From positions 1,366,501 through 1,430,500 of the forward strand of contig NC_134676.1 of NCBI RefSeq assembly GCF_030463565.1: 64,000 bases of DNA, written 5' to 3'. Under the pieces are notes generated by a model. That model was not told where the DNA came from. It worked only from the letters and a program-made list of their open reading frames with translations, and searched no databases. A program made the translations under genes and the position numbers. Source of the DNA: Pelecanus crispus. Taxonomy: Eukaryota > Chordata > Aves > Pelecaniformes > Pelecanidae. Each line of letters begins with the position of its first letter. Position 1 is the first letter of the stretch. This document shows positions 49,909-62,770 of the stretch, in pieces.

Positions 49909-52900
49909 GTATGTAAAATTTTTGTTTCCTCTGTAGTTAAAACGTTGTTAGTTATTTATCCATAGGCATTACCTTTGTTGTGGTTGTGTTAATCTCTTCT
50001 GGGGAGCAGATTCATTCAGATTTGAGCGGAATTATTCCTAAGCGCTGGCTATTATTACTATTATTTATTATTATTATTATTTCCACAAGACTGGGACATT
50101 TTCACGGTATTTCCATGCATTTCTGATTTTTTAAAAAAAATCCCTAAACTTCTCCTCCGTGTAATTGTTGAAGGTGAGCTAGTTTAAATCTTTTTCAAAT
50201 TGAGCATTGGAGATTTTTATTTACAATTTCAGATGCTATCGTTCGTATGTCAGAAATGATAATCAAAACGTCTTGTGTGAGAATTAATTTTGTGAGGAAG
50301 AATTGAAGGCTGCTGAAATTAAATAAATAAATAAGCAAGGATCCGAGTATAAACACCAACCTCTTCCGGGAAAAGAACTCTTTAGTATTAGAGATGACTG
50401 TTTGCTGATGGAATATTTTTCGGTGAATTAAGATCTTCAGGCTAGTTTCTTTTCCTGGGGGAAACGAGGGCATTTTCTTTCTAAATATTGGGCTGCTTTT
50501 GAAGACTCCCTGAAATTTGCCTGGAGGATTTGTTTGTTTGTACGTTTGTTTATTTGGCTGTGGTAGTACTACTATATGGGCAACTTCTGCATTCCATAAA
50601 AACAGGAGTCCTGTTCGATGACAAAAGAAATATCGGAGCTCTTTGCGGTAGAACACATGTGTACAATAATTGTCTGGCAACTAAAGTTTTATGTAGAGGC
50701 TTTTATATGCCTGACAAATTAGAAGTAAAACTAGCAAAGACACTTAAGCATTTGAAATTTCCTTACTCTTCTATTAAGTTCTTTTAAGAGGGTTCCCTGC
50801 CTTGCGGATGTGGTGTTTTGGACAGGACACAAATTCGTCTCCGGGTAGAGGGTTGCAGTGTTTTAAAAGCACAGGCAATTACACATACCAACACACTGTA
50901 CGTAGTATTGTTATACACAGAGTACTGTTCTAAATCAGATGGTAAATTTGGACAAGTCTTCACTGCAAACTGCCAGTGGATATCTGGATATAAACACGTC
51001 ATTGCATATGGTTTCATGCCTGGTATTTGCAGTTTGTACTCAATTAAAGGAACCTCTTCTGTGTATTCAGCATAGCCATTTTTATTAAATGCACTAGTAC
51101 GTCAATTAACTTTTTATTTCCAAAGAAGGACTTCCTACTTTGAAGGTAGTCTGTAATGCACATTTTTAAGATACTAGATTAAATGCCGCCTACCATTATT
51201 AAGCACCCATTTTGTGAATTTTACTCTAGTCAGCCTTTCAAAATAGTAATGTGGTTTTGTTTTATCTTCACAAAGCTGGTTATATTATGAATATAGTGAC
51301 TTGGAGAATTTTACTGTTAGGTTTGAATAACTGCCCAAACGTAATTTGCCTTATATCTCACAAGCTAAAGATTTTAATCCTAGTTTTTGCCTTTCTCTGA
51401 ATTACATAATTTTAATAACTGATCTAACTGCATACATAATATTCACTATATTTATTTTCACTGGAGAGAAGCGAAGAGTGTTTGTGCCAGACAAATCAAT
51501 TTGTCATGCTTATACACCAGCCAATGCAGCAACTAACGCTGGGTCTAGCAGCAGTTGACTAGACAGTTGTCTTTAATAAATGCATCGTAAACCTCATCTA
51601 CCAAGTCGTTTTGATGAGGGATACCACAGGACAACAAGCCTAAACAGTGAGTGAGATCGAGGGGTTATACTGGTTTTTTATTGTCTCTAAATCTGAGAGC
51701 GTTAAAGTAACTTTGACGCGTCGTTTTAGACGTACCCATAATTTAATGAGCAGAAGTAAGTTAGTAATATTAAGATACAGACCATTTGAAATAACACCTG
51801 AACTCTCCCCCACTGTAATGACACGTGAATGCTTGAATACCCCAGTCTCTGATGGTGGAGGGTGAAGCTCCCTGCTTGATAAAGGAGCGTGTGCTGTATG
51901 TTGGTGGGTTCTTTGCACAATGGCATGCAGCACCGGGTACGCTCTCCTAAGGGAAAATCAGTTGGAATTTGCTATGAGAGTATCTGTTGCTTGGTTATTA
52001 GGTGGGGAGGTCTGTAGCGGGTGATCAGTGATTTCAAAAAAGTTGTCAGAATCTAGGTGTCCGTGAATTGCCCCGCAGTGAGACTCGGTGGGAGGGTGGG
52101 TGTGTGGCCTGAGGACCCAGTTGCGTGGAGGAGAAGCGTGGCTATTGCTGCTGGCCAGCTAGCTGTGTGTGAGAGTCTCGCTTCTTAAGGGTATTTGGTG
52201 TGCGGTGGTGTAATGAGCCAGGACTTGAGAAATTCAGATTTGATATGGTAGCGCCCAGACAACTGCTTCGAGAGATGTTTCCTACAACTGTATGGAAGGC
52301 TTAAAGATAGCTCCGTTAATAACGTTTGAACACAGTTTATTATTCTAATTATGCATATTGATAATACGGAATTTCAGCGATCCGAATGCAGCCTGTTCCT
52401 CCTCCTGGACAGATGCCCTGCTGAAGTTTGAGCTGACCTTCTCTTAATGGTCCTCTTGTAAAAATGATATTTACTGAGACGGGGAATCGCAGATGTCATT
52501 CCTCTGCATTAACCCGAAACTTCTCTTATAGGGGGGAGGGGAAAAAAGAAAAAAAAAAAAAAAAGACCCCAAAGAAAAGTAATCCCAAGCAGTGAAGTGA
52601 AACTATAACTGTGCTTTAGGAAGTGTGGTAATATTTCATGCTTAAAGTCATCTTAACAGCTTTTTACTCATCTAATATATGATGCTCTATTGTGATTTGT
52701 AATGTGTGAATGAAAATAAAGTAAAGCCACATTTCCTTTTAATCTTTAATTTCACAAACATGGCTTCTTACCATGTTAAGAAATGGTGAGGGCTGCAAGG
52801 GAGAAAGGAATGTAACCTGAGCCACAGCCGTGACATTCCCATGGAGCATTTTTCACATGAAAGGCTTTTGTCAACCCAGTAAAGGACCAGGAGTTTTTGT

Positions 52901-54317
52901 TTGATGTTTGCAGGTGTTCAGCAGAGAGCACTAAAACAATTCAGCCATGCTGGTTTAGAGACTCTGACCTTAACAGGGAGAATTGGTGAAGACTGAAATT
53001 ATTTTTGAGAAAACTCCCCTGGAGTTACCTCAAATTTATATTGTATTTGTAAAGTGATTTAATACCTGTTACTTAAATTGAACAATACACATGCATTAGA
53101 ATGAAGTGGAGTTTTTCTTTTTTCTCCCCCCCCCCCCCCCTTTTTTTTTAGGACAGTTGCCAAAATAAAATCAATTTTCCCGGATCTTCTAAAATTTTCT
53201 GAATAGTTTACTTTAGCTTCTGCAGTAAAAGCTTTTGTCATAATCTACATGCGAGCCATTGTAAAATAAGGGGAAGATAATGGTCACTGGTGCTCAATTT
53301 TGGGAGTGGGTTTTGAAGCAGTTTTTCAACAATTGTGGTGCTAAAGAATTTGCTAGGTCTGTCACATTTGGCGTAGTTCAGTTTTCGAACTGTTAATCAA
53401 AGCCCACATCTTCCTGATTATGTTCAATTTCTGCTTCTTCTATTTTAAGTATTTAATTTTACCTAAGTTTTCAAGCATCTGTTATAGATTGCCCACTATG
53501 TATATGTTTGAATATTGTGTGGGTGTGAGTAGCAGTAGAATAACTGAATTCTTATGATTGGCCATTCCTGTTGCACAAAAAAAAAAAAAAAATCTAAAAT
53601 CTTTGCTAGCACAGACTTCACTGAATAAAGCAAAGTCAGTTTAAAGGATTTAAAGACTTGCGTTTAATTTTGCTATTAGTTTGATTAGGGCTTGTCCTGC
53701 ATTAGAATAACAGCGATTACAGATTAATACATCTTTAACCAGGGAGCCACAAATTCAGCTTGGTTTTGAAGTCCTTTTTTTTTACTTTGGATGTGTCTGT
53801 GAGTAAATTATAACCAAATACAGTTTTTTAAGTACAGTTCATTTTTGGAGTGTGGCCTTCTGGGAAAGGTGCATAATTTTGCTATTATTGGTGGATCGTC
53901 AGAAAAACTGAATTAAATACAGTCTTTATCTTGAGAACGTTTTGGTAGCTGCTCAGGTTAGGCACACCTCAGGATGCGTGCACAGGTCCCGATGAGTGTC
54001 TGTAGGAATAATGCGTGTGTGCGCTGGGGAAGAATACGCCCTTTACCAGGGAGGATTTTGGAAGACTTTGATTTATTTTGGGGGTTATAATGCAGAATTG
54101 CTACTCAGAAGGGGGGAAAAAAAAAAAAAAAAAGGAGAGAAATTTTAAACATATGGATCAGAAAAGTACTTTTAATAATGAAGGAAAAGAAGTGTAGTAG
54201 GTACATAGCTATTGCAATGCCATAGGTGGCTCTGAGGGGTAGTCCACATCTGTGATGGTGTATGTCAGAAAACACCGAAAATTATGATTGAATTTGGGTG
54301 TTGGCTTTGCTTGCGTG

Positions 54318-54470
54318 TTGCACCACGTTCCCCCGTTTGCCAGGCGCCATTCCAGGTCTCCAGCGCGCCGGTGCGCAGGGCACGGCACCTCCGAGCCCCA
54401 GACCCTCCGGCCCCTCGCCCGGTCCGGCTCTGCTGCTGCTGGCCCCTGGCTGCGCCCTGGAATACTCCTC
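54318..54470. other. Small GC-rich pocket inside TCF4 intron
   Basis: About 150 bp of C/G-rich sequence with several CpGs (CAGCGCGCCGGTGCGC and similar), in otherwise AT-rich intron. No gene is recognised. Confidence 0.4.
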
Positions 54471-57400
54471 TTGTTTTGCGTGCTGAAAAATACTTGAGGC
54501 TTTAGCTACGTAGATACACAAAGGCAACTGCTTCCATATTTTTCGTCCCTAATGTTTCGTAATTATGATTAAGAAGAAGAAGAATGCTAGTTACCTCCCA
54601 TCCTTCCAGCTATGTTTACTTGTGAAGCCTTCGATCCTCCTCCCCTCCGAGTCCTGTTCAAGAGAGTACTGTGGGGGCAGAGAAAGACCCACGCTATGGT
54701 ATTTGAATTGGCCTGAGACACTGTAGTGCGTACTTGGAGGAGCTAAATATTTAGTTACAAAGAAGAGAGGTTACTTCTGAGTTTGTATCTTGCTTGCAGT
54801 GGCAAACTGAGTGTATCCTGCAGAGGACGTTCCAGAGACACAGCCACCTACGATCACTCACGTAGATTTAAATCTGGAAGCTAAGGTCCTATCCTCATAA
54901 TTAAAAAAAAAAAAAAAAAAAGAAAGAAAGAAAAAAAAAAGACATGAATCCCCTTGATTTCTGATGTTGGAAGAAAACTAGCCTTATTAAATGAAAGAGG
55001 GTCTAAACAAATACTCTTCAGAAAGGTTGCATTGAATCTGATCTGAGCAAATTGTATCTGAAACAGTTCAGTCATGCCTGTTGGATACTGTAGCTTTTTT
55101 TTTTTAATACTTTTTGTCATAATCATTGCATGTCTACCTTGTCAAGACTCCTGAATATATTTAATAATTCAAAAACATACGCATTAGCTGTCTGAGAGAC
55201 TGAAATGCTTGGGGGCCAGATCCAGCCAAATGTCACTTGGAGGAGATGTTTGTGCCTGCCACTGCCAAATTTAGCAGTAACAGAAATAACGTTTTAGATT
55301 ATTCGGTGGATACGAGGTATCTGTGAACAACGTGTATCTGTTAAACCAGTGAACTTAGGTCTGACTTGGAATTAAGTAGGAGTACAAAGCTTGTCTAACG
55401 TGTTCAGTAAGGGATGCAGGAAAAAAAGGCATTTGGGAGCGTGAGGTACAATTTGGCTTCTTCCCATTAGATTTGTACTCGTGCCACTCCCAAATTCATA
55501 TTGATTTTTGTCAGAGGCAAATGCAGCTTCCATTGACTGAATTCCCAAGAAACATTAAATAGGCACAAATAATTTTCAGCCTGTGCATCTCGTGAACACC
55601 AGGTTACACAAATTTTAATCTTTCACCACTTACACTTATTTTTTGGCTACTGCAGAAAGAGCATGTGATTTAATTTATTCTCCCCCCATGATTTATACCA
55701 TTACTGAATTTAGGAATTGCTTCGATATTTTACTTACCTAGTAAGTAAAAGGATTTAAGCACACGCTTTAGGATCCAGGGAATGTTGCGAATGAACTGCT
55801 TGACATTTTTTGACAAGATCAGCAAATATCTTTACCACACTATTGTAATGAGGAAATCACTTAAATAACAGATGAACAACTAAGTCACATAAACATGTAT
55901 AATAGAACTATGTAATGAAAGTTTATGCTGTTAATTGCTTGAATCTCTCTTAAATGCACAGAATCATGGAGCACTAAAAGCTGTCATATAAACAGTTTTG
56001 TTTTGAGTTTAAAATTATTCCTTTTTTTTTTTTATCTGCTATGATAAACAAAGTCATTTTGTAAGCTTTACAGATCAAACATTTACTTCTAATGGTAAAC
56101 TACATTTTGTATCTGGAAATTTGTGCCTTTGCAAGGCCCAGAAAAAGAGTAGAGCCCCGGTGGCCCCAGGCCTGTGGTTTTCAGTGTTTGATACCATGAT
56201 GTTACTTAGATCAGTTCCCATAAGCCAAGATAACAGATCTGCAATTGTTTAATAAGGAACAGGGTAAGTGTTTGTAATGGTTTAAAGATCTTTTACCAAA
56301 ATTTTCCCAGATAAATGATACCAGGGCGGCTGACATAATCAAAGCAGAACTAAAAAGGGATAGAAATTATGTTTCAAGAAGTGGAAATTATTTTTTTACG
56401 TCCTGACTCGGAGGCAGCCTATTGTTTTGAAGCTCATGAAATGCAGCCTTACGAAAGTCAGGTGCCTACGTCTCCTAGGGCTCCTCATAGCTGGCGGAGG
56501 AGAGATTGCCCCAGGGCATTTCAGATCAGCGCCGGGGATGGTTTTCTGGCGATGCCTGTTCTCTACCGAAGGACCTAGCGATTTGCCGAGGCGTAGCTTG
56601 CTGTGATCTGGCTGTCAAAGGCTAGGTGAGGCCGATCCCTCACTGTCATTGCTCGGCCAAATTTCTAGTTCAAGTAAGCTCACTGTGTGGTCATCAGAGA
56701 GAAGAGCTGGCATAGCCTGGGAGCATTTTACATGTCTTGCTGAAGATGTAGGCATATAAAATTAATATACATGTAATAGTATGTACCATCTGCCAGTGTC
56801 TGTGGGTAGTCCGTAGAGTTCCTCTTGCACCTCGGAAGACAGGAGGAATAACAACAGTTAAAACGAGTCCCTTGAATAATTTAATTTGGTGTTATTTATT
56901 CTGTACTATTAACTGCTAAGTAAAAGTCGCTACCAAATTTCCTCATCTGACTTTACGCAGCTGATGCTGCCTGTCAGTCTGAGGCAATGAGATGTTGAGG
57001 GGCCTCCACTTCTTTTGTCATCTGGGAGGTGTCCTGTGCCTCGCAGGATCTAGCCCCAACGCCGAAATCTGCCTCTTACCATTTGTGCCCTTCAAAGGTT
57101 TTCAGACCTGTGACTTTGGGGTTTGTGCTTGGGCACAAGTCTGTGGTCTTGTAACATGGATTAAAATGTAGCCTGCTAAATTTTCTTCTTTAACCTGTTG
57201 GCAGTGAAAGCTTTCTGCCTAGAGCTTCTTGGCAAAGCAGAGGGGTGGCAATGACCAAATTCTTAGATAATTTTTCTAATGTTTTCAAAGACCGTTGTGT
57301 AATTTCTTTTCTTAGCAAACTTACAGAAACAGGAAAAGTGTTGAGAAGGGTTGGCATATTTACTCTTTCTGCCAAGGTAAACACTAGTGCAGTTGATCTG

Positions 57401-57779
57401 CATATCAAACAACCAGGTGTATTTAAAAATGGGTTTATCTTGTTGGATTTCAGAGCAGTGAGAAAGTATTTGATGCGAAGGTGCAGCAACAGCATTGTTC
57501 GTGTGAGAGCTATTGTGACAGTCACTGTTTGACGATGTCTTTCAAGACTACTATTGGTAGTAATGACAATACGTAGCTGCAATCTATTGTTGTTCGTGCT
57601 GGGTATGGATCTATTTTGGAAACAACGCTTCACACGCACTGCTGTATTTGCAGAGTACTCTTGCGGAATTTGTCTAATCCCCTAAGACTTGATCTGTTGA
57701 ATATAATGATTTTCTTTTCACCTGGTGAAAAGGCTTCCGAGGTTAAGATGATGATGTAGCTGGCACTTGGCGGTGCCTT

Positions 57780-58340
57780 CTGCTCCGCTGTCTCAGCGGG
57801 GTACCGGGGAGCGATGCCGGGCGCTGCACTTGCGTGTTCAGTAGCCGCTTGGTCCTCTCCTCGCCGAAAGCCTGCTCACGTTTTCAGCTGGCTTCTGTGG
57901 GCCTGGCATCTGGGCTTCATTTCCTTCGCTCGGGGTTTTACTCGAAATCTGCGTCAGCGCCTAAGTCGCTACCGCAGAAAGGGCCGCCGCCGGCCCTGCC
58001 ACGGGCGCCCGCGTTGTGCCGAGGCGGGGGCAGAGTAGCCGAGGCTCTCGTGCTCTCCGGCTGCTGGGAGAGGCGAAGTCGCTCTTGCTTGGGGCTCTGT
58101 GAGCAGTGGCAGGCTGTCAGCCGCTGCCTGCGAGCCGGCACGCTGCCGGCAGCCTTCCCAGCAGCTCCGGCCCTTCCTGCCCTTTCACACGCTTCCCGTG
58201 GCCAGTGCTGCCCTTGGCACCCTGCTTCGTCCTATGTGCGTGTGTCTGCGGCACCCTGCTTCATCGCGTGTGTGTACGGCAAGCCGCAGAAGGTGATCTT
58301 CGCAGGCCTGCTGCAGAAGGGGCTCTTCCCTGGATGGTGC
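57780..58340. other. GC/CpG-rich block inside TCF4 intron
   Basis: The block is clearly richer in C, G and CpG than the surrounding intron, especially at 57930-58160. A 259-codon open frame (57834-58613, +) starts in it and runs into AT-rich sequence. Its product is Ala/Pro/Arg-rich, then ordinary, with no recognised domain. A short direct repeat (GGCACCCTGCTTC, twice within 58216-58262) lies near the end. It may be an intragenic CpG island or alternative promoter, or simply a GC patch. Confidence 0.4.
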
Positions 58341-61300
58341 TTCGTTCATAAGGGTGCATGGCCAGGGAGGCTTCCAACGGGAGATTTTCCCTTTGGATTC
58401 GTATTGTTACAGCAGATCCTTTCAGGCCCGTGGGCTATTTCTGTGGGTTCCAGCAAAGTTTATTTAAAAATAAACAAACAAAATAACAAGCCTATTGCAT
58501 ATTACATTCACTATGCAGCAATCGGTACCTCTGCTGGGATAATTTTAGGGGTCCAAAGATGGAAAAAAAATGAAATCACTGATTTAATTCTTAGGCATGT
58601 GTGTAATCCCTGAGAAAATAGGGATTCAGTTCTTTTTGTTCTGTAGTATATAAAAATTAGACTCTCTCCTGGTGCTGTTTTTCTTGAATAAAAGCCTGTC
58701 TTGTTCCTGAAGATTTGGGATTGTCAGGTTAACGTGGCACGATGCACTTTTTCCTCTGACTGTACATTTAAATACGATCGACCTATTTGATAAATAACTG
58801 GTACAAAGATTTTGTTATATTAAAAACAGCTAAGTATGACTCCTGATCGAATATCAAGACCGTAATTGAATCTCAGGGGTTCTGGTACTGTTCATAAAGC
58901 ATTTGAGTTGTTTTGTGCTTCGTGACGTCAGCCAAAAGCTTGATTGAATTATGTTCTTGTATTGTGGGAGCACCTGCCAGTGCCACTAGACTTAAGGGTC
59001 TGTCAGCATTTCCATTACAAACCTTTCTGATAAGTTTGTGACTTGGCTCTGAGCGTTTGAACTCTGCTGAAGGCTGGCATATAAACTTTCAGCCTGGAAG
59101 CAAGTTGTTCTGCAAATACACCAAACCCAAATAAATCCCCCAAACTCTAACACGACGTGCAGTGCTCCTCCCTGCGACTCTTGCCGGTCTCTTTATGCAG
59201 ATCCGACGCTGTTCCGTGGGCGCAGTTCCGATTTGAAATGACCGCGAGATCTGACAGAGGAGAGGCTGAAATCTCGGTGTCTAATGAAACTACACAAAAG
59301 AGTTTCTTCAGTATTTTAGAAACAAAGACATGCAGGGATGAGGCTGCGACGTCGTCTGTCTCTGTAATGCCAGTCCCACAAGGCTGTTTGGGTGAACTCT
59401 CCCGCAATAACGTGATGTGGGAGTACCTGTGAGCACGGTCCGTCCCTGCTGGCAGCTCTGCAGGGAATAGCATAGGTTTCCTCATTTTTAAGGGGATTCT
59501 CATTAAAGGGAGAGGTGACAGCAGTGAAGCTTGCATGTACAGTTACAATACAGAAATAAGTATTAAATTATTTTTAGCTCCTTACAGGTCTGCATACTTC
59601 ATTATGGGGACTACACATAGCAGCTGATCCTGAAATGCAGAGTAAATATTTAGTGCCGTGCCGCTCGAGGTGCGTTGCGTTAGGAATAAATGCTCCTTAT
59701 CCTTAGATGACTGCTGTCCATTCGGCCTTGTAACTGTTTAAATGCTGCAGAGCTTTTGAGGGAAGGGCAGGGATGAGACTGCTGCGCTCGTGATAAGGCA
59801 GATTCGCCAGCAGACCTCCTGAAAGGCAAGAAAGTGGCCTAATAGCTTGATGAAGTTTTGCAGCCGTGAGACCATCGCAGCAAGTCCTGGGCTCGCCCCG
59901 GAGCTCACGCTGCCGTGTGTGCGGGAGGACCCCGGCTCTTTGCCCCTCCTGCTTCTCCAGGATTAACTGTTTTGCTTGGGCTGCGCACAGGGGAGATGAT
60001 TTGGGCTCTCAAGACTTAACAGCGCTGCAAAACCTCGTTCACACAGCATTTCATATAGCGTAAATCACATCTGCCTGAAATTTAGACAAGCGTTCTGACG
60101 TAGCCTTTCGGAAATCTGCTCCTTTGCACTGAATGCTGTGTAGGCAACCCAAAGTTGTGAATGCCCTCCCCATGGGAAATAGCACCAAGTTCTGTGATAG
60201 GACTTCATCTGACTCGGAAACGTTATTTTATTTTTCAGACCTAGGATACTTTCTCAGTAGTATCTGCATGTTTGTGGCGGAGGGTTGAAGGAGAAATGGA
60301 AGCAAAGATTTGGAAACTTTTTGCTGATCTTTTAAATACAAATAAATGACATGTTCTGTGATTCCTGATGTGACTGTAACCTTTCAGGCACGCTTTCTTT
60401 TTGCTCCTGTACCACTGATGCAGCGTCTCTGGTCAGACCTTACAGACTGATCTTCCCGTGCTGTGACTAACTAGCGTCAGCTACTAGTTGCTCTCTGTTG
60501 CCAGAGCAGTTGGTTCTGGTTTGCCTTAAACTGGTATTGTTCGGGACCACTTGTGTTCTTTGTGCTAATCTGGGCTTTCCTAAGCCAACTTTATTTAACA
60601 GAATTTTGTCCGTTACAGTCCTTCGGGAAAAATAATGTGTTAAGTCCTGATTAGAGACTAGATAATGCTTTATTCTGCAGGATCAGAGTTGTTAGCAAAT
60701 GCATTGCTTAACTTTTGCTTTCTGTGTCTAATCACTTTGTTGATTTTATACTCTTTGGAAAGATTTACTTACTTAGGAAACACTGTGTCTTGTTGTATAA
60801 ACAGAGGAAAATTCATGGTCCTAAAATTAGATATTTTGTAAACACCACAAATTAGAGCATTTAATTTATGAACTAGCTTATTAACTAATGGACATTGTCT
60901 TTTTCCCTCTCCTAATTTTCTCATTTATATTCCATATTTTTTTTTTCTTTTATCTCTGCCTTTTAAAACTGAAGCGGTTAATTGGCACTACTGGCAGTGT
61001 AGTGGTGAGAGTGCTTCAGGTTCATGCTCATGTCAAGATTTGATTAAGCGGTTTGGTCAGTGTGAAATGCTGATGCTTCTTCACATCTCCCTGCCTGTGA
61101 CTGAAGTGTACAACAGATACTGAAAATGTGTTGATATCTAATTAGGAAGTTAACATGGCAAAATTACCAATTATCAGAAAGTAAACGCGCAGCTCAGGAC
61201 AGCTTTCGTCAGCACACAGGCTCTCCATCGCGTGCCTTGGTCGGGAGATGCCCCCTTTCCAGGGCAGTGCTGGTTCCCTGGCTGGGACGTAAATCCTTAA

Positions 61301-62726
61301 CAGTAAAATTATTGGCAGTAAATTGTCACTTTCTTTTTAACCACAAACCCAGTTTAGCTGAAGCACAAGAGCGTTGTCAAATTAAAAAAAAAAAAATTAT
61401 ATATGATGACCCACGTTTTACTTCTTTTTGAGCATCTGTTGAGAACTCAGTTGAATCCAGGTTATTTCAGTAGTATCGGATCAGCAGCACGGTCGCTTCT
61501 TACCTTTACATGGCTCCCAGCTTGTCCAGATGTTTGTCATCTCATTTTCTCTATTTCTTCCCCTTTACTGAGTTGTTTTTATTCTTTCCTCGGACTTGTG
61601 AATGCAAGCTCTGCAGGACAGGAAAAACACTGCAGTTCATTAAACCTTCATTATCCGAACACTGTGGGGCAAGGTTTAGTCTTTTTGCAGTGCAGATCCA
61701 GGGTAGAGAGCTCTGCCATTGCACTGTGAGTGTGATGTGGGGCGGTGGTGAAACACCTTCCAAAAATAAGGATTCTCCTGCGTCCAGCAAAAAACCACCG
61801 CTGGACCGCATGGCCGTCTGGATCGGACTAGTACAGTGACTCCAGCCCTTGATTCAAAACTGTCCCCTTTCATTGCAATGTTTCCTTGCTTAGGCTGCAG
61901 AAGAGGTTATCTATTTAAAATTTCGGAGTGAAGGAATAGGAATGGAGGAAGGACCTGAAAACACTGTAAGCCAAAACTTCACCAGAAAACATATCAGGTG
62001 GTTAGTATTTGCATTTTTGTGCTTCTGGAGTCCCGCTGCCTGTAAGTGCCCAAGTGTCTCGTGGCCGTTGAACCCGTAGTATCTGACTACAAGGAGGTCA
62101 GGAGATTTGTAATACTAAAAGTATGATATTCGAAACTTTAACAAATGTATATCTAACTGTTTTTTAACATATTCTTAAGTGTAAAAAAAAAAAGAAAAAA
62201 AATCCCCTGGCTCTGCCATTGGGCAAAATTGTGATGTGTTTGTAAACAGGGCAATGCCTAATGCCACGCCTAATGGAGAGCTGTTATTTTCTTAATCCAA
62301 AATAGAAAGAGCTTAAATAGAAAGTGCAGGATTATAAAAGAAGCAGCTTTATTCTTTTTAATATAAAGTTGTTTCCTCTTATTCAGCTCACTCCTATCCC
62401 CACTGCTGGAAAAAATAAACTTCTGGTGGGCTCCGCAGGGGTGGGATGAAACCCCTTGCGCTGACCGGCGCTTTGCAGCGCCCTTGCGAGGGGTCGCAAG
62501 CGCTGTGCGCTCTCCGGAGTCGCGCTGCCATTTTGCTAATATTTGTACAATCACATTCTTCTGTTTAAGCCTCTTCCCTGTCCATTGCTGTCTGAAAGAC
62601 CTAGTTCAACAGGAAATTAAGAGCAAAAATGAAAATGGATAATCTGTAGAACATTTTCAAATTTGTCTGTTGTGTTTATCAGAAGTCAGTTTGAAAAATA
62701 ACAATGCTGAACAAAAATTGAAGGGA

Positions 62727-62770
62727 ATTGAAAAAATAACAGACATGGATTGAAAAAATAACAGACATAG
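62727..62770. repeat. 22-bp tandem duplication in TCF4 intron
   Basis: The unit ATTGAAAAAATAACAGACAT plus GG or AG occurs twice with one mismatch. Confidence 0.85.

Noticed and set aside
56311..56380. Acceptor-like site followed by a charged peptide (DTRAADIIKAELKRDRNY)
   Set aside because: The polypyrimidine tract is weak, no donor follows at a sensible distance, and no family is recognised.
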